DNA of 64,000 nt from Ovis canadensis (taxonomy: Eukaryota; Chordata; Mammalia; Artiodactyla; Bovidae). Of this stretch, positions 11,009-21,523 are shown one piece after another. The stretch's first letter is position 1; each line of letters opens with the position of its first letter. The notes under the pieces are model-generated. The model was given only the letters and a program-made list of their open reading frames with translations. It did not search any database and had not been told where the DNA came from. The stretch covers positions 51,320,001 to 51,384,000 of the forward strand of contig NC_091249.1 of assembly GCF_042477335.2 (NCBI RefSeq), read 5' to 3'. The translations under genes were made by a program, and so were the position numbers.

Positions 11009-11216
11009 GTGTGGGGTAGTGGGAAAGAATCCACCTTCTAATGCAGGAGATGCACAGGGGACTTGGGTTCGAACCCTGGGTTGAGAATATCTCCTGGAGG
11101 AGGAACTGGCAACCTACTCCAGTATTCTTGCCCGGAAAATAACCTATGGATAGAGGAGCCTGGCGGGCTACAGTCCATGGGGTTGCAAAGAGCTGGGCAT
11201 AACTGAGCACTTAGGC
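11009..11216 (+). mobile_element. Bov-tA SINE
   Basis: Sense Bov-tA: a diverged tRNA-like head (GGGTTCGAACCCTGGGTTG), then ACTCCAGTATTCTTGCC and the tail GGGGTTGCAAAGAGC through ACTGAGCACTTAGGCA. Confidence 0.88.
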
Positions 11217-11740
11217 ACTAGACCTATTCCGTGGGGCCTGTGAAGTCGGAGAGAGAGGTTCATTTAGGTCAGTGATGTCTGGAAGTCTGCTCTGGAGGAA
11301 ACATTGTCCTTGTCCCTCTTCACACCTTTGCACCTTTATGTAAGTGTTTTTTCCTAAGTCTGGGGGCTTCCTAAGGTAGGGATCTCATCCTTTGTTTCCC
11401 CAGCATCTAGCAAAACTGCCTGGAATACAAAAAAAAAAAAAATGGTTGCTGAAAGAAGTAATGAAACATCTCAGCATTTATCAAGTACGTAGTCTGTACA
11501 GGCTCCAAACACCTTTCCTTGCCTTGCAAGAGCCTCGGAGCCACCCTGTGCTTTGGAAACCACAGGTGACGAAACTGAGGCTTGTGGCTTTTTAACTGAG
11601 TGGCTCAAGGCCATTGAGTGGCTCCTCACAGGCCCTCAGGATGGTCATGGGAGAATAAAGGGTTACAAGTAATCTGAATTGGGGCAGTTGATAGGAGGTA
11701 ACTGTCAGTCAGAAATGACTAGTTCAAAAGATTAGGTGCG
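11217..11740. other. Intergenic, no gene seen
   Basis: Includes a 14-base A run near 11,429 and possible old MIR/L2 remnants. No supported gene. Confidence 0.45.
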
Positions 11741-11956
11741 AAGGAGTCCCAGGTGGCGCTAGTGGTAAAGAACCCGCCTGCAAAGGCAGGAGACCTGAGA
11801 GCACTGGTTCGATCCTTGGGTTGGGAAGATCCTCTGGAGGAGGGCAGCCTACTCCAGTAGTCTTGCCTGGAGAATCCCATGGACACAGGAGCTGGGCAGG
11901 TTACAATCCATACCGTGACATAAAATCGGACATGACTAAAACAACTTAGCATGCAC
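11741..11956 (+). mobile_element. Bov-tA SINE
   Basis: Sense copy from GGAGTCCCAGGTGGCGCTAG through GGTTCGATCCTTGGGTTGGG to the tail GACATGACTAAAACAACTTAG. Confidence 0.9.
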
Positions 11957-12544
11957 GAAGGAAGAAGGAGCCAGTCAGAGCTCCCTATTGAATTGACTAG
12001 AAAGGATTAGCAGGAGTCACTCCTTAGCAGAACAAAGGGCTGGTCCTTGTAGGGCGGGACCCTGGAGTGTAGACCCAGCGCTTCTTCGACTCACTGCCAA
12101 CCTGACTATGCACTTGGGAACAGTCAGGATACCTCATTCTCTTCAACAGAAGGAGGCCGCCTGAGGTCACAGTGCTCCCCTCATCACACTGGTTCCAGGG
12201 GACACCTTCCTTCCAAGAGAGCCTGCTTGCTTTCTTGGCAGGGATGCATCCCAGCACTCAGATGTGGTAAGGACCTGTTGTCTATCTCCTTGGCTGGTCT
12301 GTGGGTCTTGGAGGGAAGGAAGCTACGGGCATTCTGAGCTCCAAGTCTACTGGGGTGAAGGCTGGGGAAGGCTGAAGGACGGAATTTAGGCTAGAGCAGC
12401 AAGCGAAAGCCAATACCGCGCAAGACAACGCCAAAAGTGCCTTTCTCCCAGGTGGGCTCGCTATTAACAGATAGAAGGATGGCGGGTAAACACTCCACTG
12501 AGGCAATAATTATGCACATTTACTAAGCCCTAGGAGGAATGGTA

Positions 12545-12554
12545 GTCACGTGGC
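12545..12554. promoter_or_regulatory. Palindromic E-box upstream of the CpG island
   Basis: GTCACGTGGC contains the CACGTG core bound by USF, MYC/MAX and TFEB-type factors. It lies about 150 bases before the CpG-rich block. Binding is inferred from the motif only. Confidence 0.4.
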
Positions 12555-14383
12555 TCTCGAGGGCGGCGCCCTCAGCTTTGAGATGGAGTTAACACTAATC
12601 ACAGAAGGCTTTCTGGAGGAGGCGGAATTTTTTATGGCGGTCGTTTGTGATTTTCTCTGAACATCGAGGATGAACTTAGCACTCTAGGGACCAAATAGGT
12701 ACCCAGGTGAGCTTTTTGTCGGGGAGCAAGCCGGGAGGGGGAGGGGGGGGTCAGAGTTGGATCGGGTTAGGCGTAGGGCCTGGGGGACGTCGGCGTCGCG
12801 GGGTCATTATTTGGGTTTCCCCACCTGCCCTCGCGGTGTCTTTGGTGATTGGACGCAGTAGGCCAGTGCTGCGGGGCCCCGGGTACTGGGTGCAGGCCTC
12901 GAGGTGCCAGGCGCCCGAGGGCAGAGCGCCCCAGAGCAGGAATTAGGCGCGCAGTCTTGGCGGGACCAGCTCAGCGGTCCGCCCTCCCACCGCTGTTCCG
13001 CCGGGGTCCCGATGCCCGGCCCGCAGGGGCGAGGCGCGCGCTCCCCGGGGAGCAGGGCTGCGGAGCAGGCGGCCTGCGCGGGGCGGAGGTGGCACGAGAG
13101 GGCCATCTGCCTGGGTGCAGAGAACTGCAGCGTCCGCGGAGCGAGGCTCGGCCCCTCCGGGCCCCCAGCCCGCGTCCACTGCCCCGCGCGCACACACCTA
13201 CTAACGCCCGCCCGCGCCCCCGGCCCGAGTCCCAGTGCCAGGCCTAGACCCGGACTAGGCGCGGGAGGCGGTGCAGGGATTAGTGGACCCCTCCCCCAGC
13301 GCTCCCCTCGCCCCGCCCGGGGCTGCGAGGACCCCTGGGCCCGGGGGTGACGAGGGAGCTTCGTCCCGGCGGTGCCCGGGCTCGGGACTCGGCCTCACTG
13401 AGCGGGGGCCGCACCGCGGCAGGCCGAGGTGCGGGCGCGCTGTCAGATTGCTGCCCGGCTCGGGTGCGGGGGGTGGGCTCAGCGCGGGGGTCCCCTGGCC
13501 TCATCCCCACACGGAGGCCAAGGCTGGGCGGGCAGTGCCCGGGCGGGTAACCCGACCCGACCCGGCTCCCGGGAGCCGCTCACCCCGCACGGCCGGGCAG
13601 GGGGAGGAAAAGGAATGGAGGGAGGGGGAAGGGAAGGGATGGTGGGTGAGGGGCTGTGGGGACCGCAGGGCTGAGTCCCCGGCCTGTCTGCGCTGCTCTA
13701 GGGCGGCTGCCTTTGGCGCCTGGGACGAGCCAGCCCCCGGCCTCGCGGGCGTCGGGCCTGCGGCAGGAGGGAGCCCTGGGGCTGCACAGGCTTGGCTCGG
13801 GGAGGCAGACCCGAGCTGCTGCCTCCATTTTGTTTCCTGCTCTGCTTGGTCTGTGGTGGTGGTGATGTGGGCTTGGGGTGCGGCCCGGCAGGGGGTTCAC
13901 CTGCGGCCGCGCCTGCTCGGGGTTTGAGGCCTCGAAGACCCCAGCCCAAGCCCCCAGGTGAGCCCCGCGGTAGGAGGGGGGTTGCCTTGGTCTCGAGCCC
14001 GAGCCGAGCGGGCTGAAGGCAGGTGCCCAGTGGATAGGGAACCCGGGCTGTAACCTAAGATGGAGGCCGGGACTGACGCGGGCCCGAGCGGGGCTGGCGG
14101 GGCGGTCGGACAGGCCTCAGCCCAGCCAGGTGCCGCCGGGGCTGGGGCTCCAGACTGGTAGGGTTCTGGAAACGTGTGCAGCCCGGGGCCGGCGCAGCTC
14201 CCCGAGGTAGGTGAGGGGATCGGAATGCCACCCACGACGCCCGCAGGCCCCGACACTCCGGGGAGGCGCGCGAGGCCCCTGGGGAGCCCGCCTCAGGCCC
14301 CGCCCGGGCAGTCGGGCCGGCCCGTAGGCCCGGGCCGCGAGCGGGCGCGCAGGGGGAGGGGAGGGGGCGGCAGCGGCGGCTCC

Positions 14384-14410
14384 GCTGATTGGGTGGCGCG
14401 CTCGCGAGCC
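14384..14410. promoter_or_regulatory. Inverted CCAAT box and TCGCGA palindrome
   Basis: GATTGG (an NF-Y-type site in reverse) at 14,387-14,392 is followed within 20 bases by CGCTCGCGAGC. Both are common in TATA-less CpG-island promoters just upstream of initiation. This is a candidate core promoter, with the start expected in the following 100-200 bases. Confidence 0.4.
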
Positions 14411-14818
14411 CGACTTCACCCGCCCTGAACCCCGAAGAGTGAGGCAAAGGAGCGCGCGCCTTGGGGGAAGGGGTGCGCGCGCACTCGGGGCCCCAGCCGC
14501 ACGCGGGCCGGCGCGAGGCGCTCGGTCGCACGCGCCACCGCGGGGGCGCGCGCGGTGGGGGTGTGAGGAGGAGGCGGCGGCGGAATAGGCCGGGGCAGGT
14601 CGCGCTTGCTACCTTCTCTCCTGAAGAGAGACGCGGGGGGAGGGGGGTGCGGCGAGCGGCTCCACGCTCTCCCCACCGCTCCGCTCGCGCCCCAGTGTAA
14701 TGAGGGTCACCCCCTCCCCCCAGCCGGCCCGGGAGGGGGCGCGGGGCACGGTAACTAGTGCGCTGGGGTGGGCGGCGGGCTGGCGCGAGCGGATGGGGGA
14801 GGCGGCCGGGCGGGGAAG

Positions 14819-14841
14819 ATGGTGGTGGCCGTGAGGTGAGG
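14819..14841 (+). other. NSD1: Candidate end of NSD1 exon 1, with an upstream ATG and splice donor
   Basis: GTGAG|GTGAGG gives a strong 5' splice site, with the intron starting at 14,836. An ATG lies 16 bases before the donor (14,819-14,821) in good Kozak context (A at -3, G at +4). If spliced to the acceptor at 15,875 the exon stays non-coding for NSD1, but this ATG opens a frame that overlaps the real start. The donor assignment is inferred from consensus and position; a CAG|GTAGCC at about 15,026 is a weaker alternative. Confidence 0.5.
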
Positions 14842-15024
14842 GGCGCGGGGGAGGGCCGGGCGCGGCGCAGGGTTGGTGGCCCGCGGCGTTGCAGCCGCAG
14901 GCCCCCTCCCCCTCCATCACTACCAGCCGGGCTCAGGCCTAGCCGGCCGGGCCTCCGCGAACTTCCTCCCCGCGCGGCCCGTGCCCCGCCGGCCTCCCGC
15001 GCGCACCTCGGCCTCCGCCTCCCT

Positions 15025-15850
15025 TCAGGTAGCCGGCTGGGGGGCACGGGGCCGGCTGCCCTCCTGCAGCAAACTTTGCTTGGTGCTGAATATTGATGAG
15101 TGCGATCGGCTCGGCCAGGAGGTGCTACCGGCGCTGCGGGAAGGAACGCGGCCCGGGCAGGCGGCGGCGGCGTCGGCAGCAGCCATGTTTGTCAAGCTGT
15201 AGCAGCTGCTGCTGCTGCTGCCCTGACTCGGCTTCACCGACTTGCCTCCGTTTCTCCCCCTGCCGCGTTCCGGCCTCTGGGCCTGGAGCTGTGGACCAAG
15301 CAGGCCTGCAATCAGAAAGGAGAACTTCGGGGTGCACCCGCTTCGCTGACTTGCTTGCGGCCTGAGCACGGCCACTGCAAAGGCTCGGGCGCCAGTTGGG
15401 GCGCAGGGTGCAGCGCTATTGTGACCGCTGCGCCCGAGCGAGCCAGGAAGGATGGGGGGGTAACCTTTTTGTGCAGCGTCCCGGAGCCCGCCTCGAACCC
15501 TACAGCCCCCTGCTTTTGGGAGATCCGGCCGCTGGACTCCTAGCGGGGGAGGGGAAAGACAATCCTGTTTGAGATTTGGAAATTTCTACTGCCAACGGGA
15601 TTTTAATTTTAGATCAGCCCAACTGCCCACCAGTCTGCAGGAAAAAGGGACGGGCTGTTTCCATGTGGCAAGATCTACCCGTCTCCGGGAAGATGGAGTT
15701 CGCGGAGGCTCACCGAGGCTGTTTTTCCATCGTCAACTGGGGAACTTTTTCCACCCGTGGAAGTGCAGCAGAAAAGCATTGAGGCCACTAGGCCTTGAGA
15801 AGTGGCTGCCATTTTGAAGATAAGAGTCAAATGGCCCATTAACCCAGATT
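15025..15850 (+). other. Non-coding tract between CpG island core and exon 2
   Basis: GC-rich sequence grading into ordinary DNA, without repeats. It contains a short CTG/GCT run at about 15,203-15,222. It may be the first intron or part of alternative 5' UTR exons. Open frames here are chance products of high GC content. Confidence 0.5.
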
Positions 15851-15875
15851 AATTGCCGTGTTTTTGGATTCCAGG
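15851..15875 (+). other. NSD1: Splice acceptor of NSD1 exon 2
   Basis: A T-rich tract (GTGTTTTTGGATTCCAG) ends with AG at 15,873-15,874, so the exon starts at 15,875 with GTTGATGC. This leaves 17 untranslated bases before the start codon. Confidence 0.8.
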
Positions 15876-15878
15876 TTG

Positions 15879-15908
15879 ATGCTGGCCCAGGATGGATCAG
15901 ACCTGTAA
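15879..15908 (+). promoter_or_regulatory. Upstream ORF overlapping the NSD1 start codon
   Basis: An ATG at 15,879, 13 bases before the NSD1 ATG and in the +1 frame, opens ten codons (MLAQDGSDL then TAA at 15,906-15,908). The frame spans the main start codon. Its own context is weak (T at -3), while the main ATG is strong. If exon 1 ends at 14,835 the same frame extends upstream to the ATG at 14,819, giving MVVAVRLMLAQDGSDL. Ribosomes using either ATG would bypass the NSD1 start, so it may lower NSD1 output. The frame is seen in the sequence; the regulation is inferred. Confidence 0.6.
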
Positions 15909-16818
15909 ACTACCTAGAAGAAATTGTCTGCTGCCCTTTTCCAATCCAGTGAATTTAGATGCCCCTGAAGACAAGGACAGCCCTTTCGGTAATGGTCAAT
16001 CCAATTTTTCTGAGCCACTTAATGGGTGTACTATGCAGTTATCGACTGCCAGTGGAACATCCCAAAATGCTTATGGACAAGATTCTCCATCTTGTTACAT
16101 TCCACTGCGGAAACTACAGGATTTGGCCTCCATGATCAATGTAGAGTATTTAAATGGGTCTGCTGATGGATCAGAATCCTTTCAAGACCCTGAAAAAAGT
16201 GATTCAAGAGCTCAGTCGCCAGTTGTTTGCACTTCCTTGAATCCTGGTGGTCCAACAGCACTTGCTATGAAACAGGAACCCTCTTGTAATAACTCCCCTG
16301 AACTCCAGGTAAAAGTAACAAAGACTGTCAAGAATGGCTTTCTGCACTTTGAGAATTTTACTTGTGTGGACGATGCAGATGTAGATTCTGAAATGGACCC
16401 AGAACAGCCAGTCACAGAGGATGAGAGTATAGAGGAGATCTTTGAGGAAACTCAAACCAATGCCACCTGCAATTATGAGCCTAAATCAGAAAATGATGTA
16501 GACGTGGCCATGGGAGATGAACAAGACAGCACACCAGACAGTAGACACGGTGCAGGCAAACCGCCATTCTTGCCATTAGCTCCTCAGGCCGAAACGCAGA
16601 GAAATAAGCAAAGAAGTGACGTGGACGGCAGCCATGAAAGAGCAGCCCTTCTCCCAGCCCCCCTTTCACTAGGAGATACAAACGTTACTATAGAAGAGCA
16701 ATTAAACTCAATAAATTTATCTTTTCAGGATGATCCAGACTCCAGTACCAGTACATTAGGAAACATGCTAGAATTACCTGGAACTTCATCATCATCTACT
16801 TCACAGGAATTGCCATTT
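15892..16818 (+). CDS. NSD1: NSD1, first coding exon (residues 1-309)
   Basis: This exon encodes the N-terminus of NSD1, the nuclear SET-domain enzyme that mono- and dimethylates histone H3 lysine 36; human haploinsufficiency causes Sotos syndrome. Recognition rests on the N-terminal text (MDQTC, PRRNCLLPFSNPVNLDAPED), PLRKLQDLASMINVEYLNGS, LHFENFTCVDDADVDSEMDP, ITIEEQ-like VTIEEQLNSINLSFQDD and the terminal SSSSTSQELPF. The segment is acidic, serine-rich and low in predicted structure; it precedes the first PWWP domain. PWWP, PHD, AWS and SET domains lie in later exons that are not in this window. The start is the ATG at 15,892 with A at -3 and G at +4. The exon ends after 309 codons at a consensus donor (16,819), in phase 0. 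The open frame continues 20 codons into the intron to a stop at 16,876-16,878, which is intronic read-through and not part of the normal protein. No frameshift or internal stop is present, so this is the functional locus rather than a retrocopy. Confidence 0.97.
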
Positions 16819-16824
16819 GTAAGC
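16817..16824 (+). other. NSD1: Splice donor after NSD1 exon 2
   Basis: TT|GTAAGC: the intron begins at 16,819. The position matches the known end of the NSD1 N-terminal exon after ...SQELPF. Confidence 0.9.
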
Positions 16825-16878
16825 AGTTTTTGGTACAACTTAAATAGATACATTAATGTATATATACAGGCAACTTAA

Positions 16879-18370
16879 AGGGAAACTATAAAAACCAGTT
16901 ATAACTAATTGGTTTTTGATTGTTTACCAGTTCACAGATGAAAGCTTATTACTAATGATAAGCTCTTTGGGAAAATTTTACTTTGATCTAAAATTTTTTC
17001 TGTCTTATATGAGTTTGATTCTTTTCTGATTTTCCAAGTTAACTCTCCATTGAGGACTGGTTAAGAGTTAAGCTTTTAAGGGCATTTGATTGAGTTCAGA
17101 ATTAAGTTTTCAAGATACATTTGTTTAGCTTTTTTTCTAAAAGTGGCCTTGGCTTTGCCTTGGTTGTGTCGTGAGTACAGAAATCAGTGAATTACCTGGA
17201 GTCCTATTTTTGCATAAGGCATGGGTTATATTTTTAGTTGATGGGATGACTTGCAGGTTGAAATACATTTTGGGTTCACATTCAGGGTAGCTCAGATGAA
17301 AAGGCCTTTTTGGACATCAGTCAAAATTTAAATTAGACTATTTTTTTCTGAGGTACGTGTTGTACAGCATCCTATGGTAACAGCCACCATGAGAGTACGC
17401 TCTTGAACCTTCTCTGCTCTTAAATTTTGAAGTGTAGTTATGTGTGTGGTATGGGTGTATGTGTATGGAAATGGGAAAAAATGTACTTTGAGTTACTCAG
17501 TAGTGCTACCTACTATTGTTAGATTGTGGTAAATGGTACTTACTTTTTAAAAATCTGGTCTTCACCCAGAATTTTTGACTGTCCCCAGTTAGCTAAATGA
17601 CCAGTTGACTTCACTTACCCTGTTTCATCACTTTTAAAATCTGAACCAGCTTGATTGTTAAAAGATTCCTTTCAACTTTAAATATTTGATTCTGATTTTG
17701 TTTCTGCCCAGACACATTGTCATGGTCATCTGTTATGTCACCAGAGAGGATCCCAGTCACTCCCAAGATGTCTCTGAAATACTCTGTAAAGATTTAGATA
17801 GAAAAAACTTTATGGTGTGTGGTGATAGTTTTGAGTGCCTTCAATGTTCATTTTACTATATAGCCCTGCAGTTCTTTAAAATTAAGAGTGAGAATGTGGG
17901 TGTGTCGCTTTTGTTTCTGTTGATTCATATCTTAAATATGCTTTAGTACTACTCCTTGATTTCTTAGTTTGGCAGTTTCAAATTTAAAAAATTTGTTTCA
18001 GTAGTTATTTTGAGTCTGTTTTGTCCTAGATACTTTTTAGGGTGGATAGGCTGTGTTGGCCTATCAGCAGCAGCTCAGACAAATCCTTCCTTGTTACATT
18101 GAAATGTATTTTACATGTATATAGTTTTGTCTTTACATAAAAACTTAGATCGGAAGGTGGAGATACATGTTTCTCTAGAAGTTTATTAAGTGTAAATCTA
18201 TGTGGTTCTTATCAAAGAGGTGTCATTACTGGTTCTAAAATACTTGAGCCTTTAGAAAAAATGTTATGCATCTAAAATGAGAGTTAAACTTGTATAAGTG
18301 CAGAAAAATTTTCTTCATGTAGAAAATAAAATTACTCAAAGACTATTGACTTGAAGAAACCAGTATCTGT
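16879..18370 (+). other. Unique intron DNA, no gene seen
   Basis: About 1.5 kb of AT-rich sequence without recognisable repeats directly after the exon. An 86-codon frame at 17,686-17,946 has no family resemblance. Confidence 0.5.
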
Positions 18371-18498
18371 TCTTTTTTTTGACTGTCCTGCATGTGGCTT
18401 ATTGATCTTAGTTCCCCTGACCAGGGGCTGAACAGTAGTTCAGTCTTAGTTCCAGGCCACGGCAGTGAAGTCCTAACCACTGAACGCCAGGAAATTCG
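18371..18498 (-). mobile_element. tRNA-Glu-type SINE
   Basis: Reversed SINE: TTTTTTTTGACTGTCCTGC, then GATCTTAGTTCCCCTGACC and AACCACTGAACGCCAGG. A small internal duplication (AGTAGTTCAGTCTTAGTTCC) enlarges the head. Confidence 0.8.
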
Positions 18499-19846
18499 AA
18501 TATTTATTCTTTTAAGTCTTTCTTACAGATTGTGTATAAATCTAAATTGCTTCATCCAAAATTGATTGCTTTCATTTTCGCCTTTGATATTTTCTGAGAA
18601 TTTAAAGTGAAGTCAGTCTCAAAATGCAAATTTAGTTGAACAGTAAGCTTGAGCAAAGTGTAATTAAAAGAAATTCTATATAGCTGCACACTTGATATAT
18701 TCAGACTATTCACAGTGACTGGTTGATGCAGCAGGTGTGGAGAGCACTTACTCTATACTAGAGCCTGTGCTTAGGGCTAGAAATTTTAGAAAATCTTTTG
18801 CACATGCTATTATTGTTTGATACTGTGATAGAATAAGATTCTCCTGGCAAGAGTAACAAGTACTTATTAGGATTTTAAAATGAGTACTTTTTAGGATTTT
18901 AAACCCTCTGTCTGGAACTAGAGAATGACAACATAATTCAATGTTGTATTGCCAGTTGTTTTTGTACAACTAGCTATCAGCAGACTGTTTGTCTTCTGTC
19001 ATAAAGGAGCAACCTCTTCAGTTCACCTTCATGCTCTTCGGTTACTTTTTCTGCATACAGTGATGTGAAATGGTTCTCACTATAGTTAATAATCCTGACC
19101 TGGTGTTTTTGTATTTAATTGGGTTGATACTGTCTAATTTCTGCCAGTGTACATATATAGTATACAATGCTTTGTATATTGTAGGTGCTTGGAAAAAATC
19201 TTCAAGGAAGGTTGGTTCCCAGAGCTCCAAGTTGTAACAGGCAATAACTTAGTTTTAAGTGGTTTGGTCTGTATTGTCTCACTGGGGCTTCATAGCCTTG
19301 CAGTAAAAAACAAATGTCATAAAAGGTCTAGATCTGCCTTAAAGGTACTTAAGGTTATTGGGGATAAGACTGAAAACTATTGAAATCATAGAATTATTTG
19401 AGTACTCTTGGTTTTCTTTAGGGACTTTTGAAGGTCCCTGACACTCTTGCCTGGGCCTGAAGTGTCTCCTGGCTTTTTTACTAGGCTGATTGCAGCAATT
19501 GTTTGTTTGATATTCTTCCTCATTTAGATATTTTATGGAGGTAAAATTGAGTTAATTTATGCTGTGGCGGTATTCATCAATTTTGGGAATCCTCAAAGTT
19601 CTTAGGATGTAGGCAGCCTCCAGAGTAGTCTAAAGTATATATTAGTGATTTTCTTTATCTGAAGAAGACCACTAAAAATGAGCACAATTAAAATTGAGGA
19701 CTAAAATTCCACAAGTAAATAGAGAGGAACAGGTTTATTTAGATTTTATATAGAAATGTAAAATTGAGAATTAAAAAAGACAGTTTTAAACCTTTATCAA
19801 AATTTTGATTATGATGGCAACTGTTTTTTTATCATAAGGCGAGAAT
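18499..19846 (+). other. Unique intron DNA, no gene seen
   Basis: AT-rich sequence without an assignable repeat or coding frame. Confidence 0.5.
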
Positions 19847-20173
19847 CAAATAGGTTTTTATTTTGGCTGTGGTGCGTTTGCATTGCACACTGGCATTCTG
19901 CAGTTAACAGCGAGCACGGGCTGCTCTTCGTGGCAGTGCTCAGGCTTCTTCTGGCGGTGGCCTCTTTCGCTGTGGAGCATGGGCTCCAGGCGCCCGGGCT
20001 CCAGTAGGTGCAGACCTCGGGCTCTGGAGTGCTGGCTCAGTAGTCTTGGTGCAGGGGCTTAGTTGCTCAGTGACTTGTGGAATCCTAGACCAGGGATCAA
20101 ACCAGTGTCCCCTGAATTGCAAGGCAGATTCTTAACCACTGGACTACCAGAGAAGCCCTCAAGTAGGTTTTTA
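19847..20173 (-). mobile_element. Long tRNA-Glu-type SINE with target duplication
   Basis: Reversed long-form SINE (TTTTGGCTGTGGTGCGTTTG to TGGACTACCAGAGAAGCC) at 19,861-20,159. It is flanked by CAAATAGGTTTTTA (19,847-19,860) and CAAGTAGGTTTTTA (20,160-20,173). Confidence 0.88.
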
Positions 20174-21004
20174 AAATTTTTGTCCAGCAAAATTGTACAA
20201 TAGGTAGATGGCATACTTTGTTTTACTTCATTTTCTTACCATGATCATAAGGATACATTTTTGTAAGTATTTAAGGACTTAGTCTTAACTAAGGTATTGT
20301 TTTAAAAAAACGTCCACTGTGCACAGTTTCAGGTGTATACCAAAGAAGAGAAAGTGGTTGAATTTCCATGTACTCCTCACCAAGCTTTAAGAATTCCTGA
20401 TATTTTGCCAATCTTGTTTTATCCTCCCTCCACGATGTCACTTCACTAACTTTTCTTAATCCTTTGATGTTCAGCATCTCTCTTTGAAGCTCTTGTCCTG
20501 TTCTCCTTGTCAGTTGTCACTTGTTTATTGGTTGACCTAAATCACCTTTTTCTTGCCTTTAATTGGAGTAGTTCTTTATTATTTGCATTGACTTTGAGAA
20601 ACACAGCATCTTTGTGCCAGATTTGTTTGCAGTTTTACCTTGTAATTGATTTGCACTATAATACTAGCTTGTGCTTCATTAGGTAGAGACACACTATATT
20701 GTATGTGGGATGGATGTTAAATAGAGACTTTTTTGGGAGCCATTTCAAAACAGACATCTCGATGTTGTGACAGTATACCCCTGTACAGTCTTGGACATGC
20801 AGAAAATATGAACCACCCTCTGTACTAAGTTCTGTGCTGTGGATGTTCAGGTGGTTAAGGAGATCAATGGAGAGGTGAATGAAACCTAGAGCGATCAAGG
20901 CTCCAGTAAAGAGTGGGACTTCAGTTCATTGACTGGGTTGGGTTTGGTTAGGTTTAGAAAGGTACTTTGGATAAAAAGAATTAAGTAAACTTAGTATTTT
21001 CATC
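20174..21004 (+). other. Unique intron DNA, no gene seen
   Basis: The 20,300-20,640 part may be an old L1 fragment (minus). Nothing else is supported. Confidence 0.4.
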
Positions 21005-21277
21005 ACCCTACTCCAGTACTCTTGCCTGGAAAATCCCATGGACGGAGGAGCCTGGTGGGCTGCAGTCCATGGGATTGCACTGAGTTGGACACGACTGAGT
21101 GACTTCACTTTCACTTTTCACTTCCATGCATTGGAGAAGGAAATGGCAACCCACTCCAGTGTTCTTGCCTGGAGAATCCCAGGGACGGGGCAGCCTGGTG
21201 GGCTGCCGTCTATGGGGTCGCATAAAGTTGGACACGACTGAAGTGACTTAGCAGCAGCAGCAGCAGCAGCAGCAGTA
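21005..21277 (+). mobile_element. Bov-A2 SINE with (CAG)n tail
   Basis: Two BovA monomers (21,005-21,130 and 21,131-21,250) end in GACTTAGCAGCAG, expanded to about eight CAG units at 21,251-21,275. The tail is a potential length polymorphism. Confidence 0.93.
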
Positions 21278-21323
21278 TTTTCACAGGGTTGGATAGGATG
21301 AATGTCCTCAGGTAATGTGGATG

Positions 21324-21523
21324 GTTTAGTTGATCAGTTATGTCTGACTCTGTGACACTGTGGACTGTAGCCCGCCAGGCTCCTCTGTCCATGGGATTTC
21401 TCAGGCAATAATCCTGGAGTGGATTGCCATTTCCTCTTCCAGGGGATCTTTCTGACCCAGGGATCAACTCATGTCTCCTGGATTATAGGCAGATTCTTGA
21501 CCAGTGAGCCACTAGGGAAGCCT
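21324..21523 (-). mobile_element. Bov-tA SINE
   Basis: Reversed Bov-tA, from TTTAGTTGATCAGTTATGTC to GAGCCACTAGGGAAGCC. Confidence 0.9.

Larger units (their letters stand above)
12690..15560. promoter_or_regulatory. NSD1: CpG island with the NSD1 promoter
   Basis: GC content and CpG density rise sharply near 12,700 and fall after about 15,560. In between are many GGGCGG or CCGCCC Sp1-type boxes, CGCGCG runs, an inverted CCAAT box (GATTGG at 14,387-14,392), another at 12,847-12,852, a TCGCGA palindrome near 14,402, and a YY1-like AAGATGG at 14,816. There is no clear TATA box, as expected of a broad housekeeping promoter. The coding exon follows directly at 15,875, so this island is taken as the NSD1 promoter. 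The exact transcription start cannot be read from sequence. No interspersed repeats are recognisable in the island. Confidence 0.85.

Noticed and set aside
13271..13927. 218-codon plus-strand open frame in the CpG island
   Set aside because: Same compositional artefact; no recognisable motif, no splice context, overlapped by competing frames.
14055..15047. 330-codon minus-strand open frame in the CpG island
   Set aside because: It is rich in R, P, G, A and S as expected of any frame in very GC-rich DNA, overlaps other long frames on both strands, and resembles no family. Stops are rare there by composition alone.
16819..16878. C-terminal 20 residues of the exon-2 open frame
   Set aside because: They lie beyond a consensus GTAAGC donor and do not belong to NSD1; they are intronic read-through.
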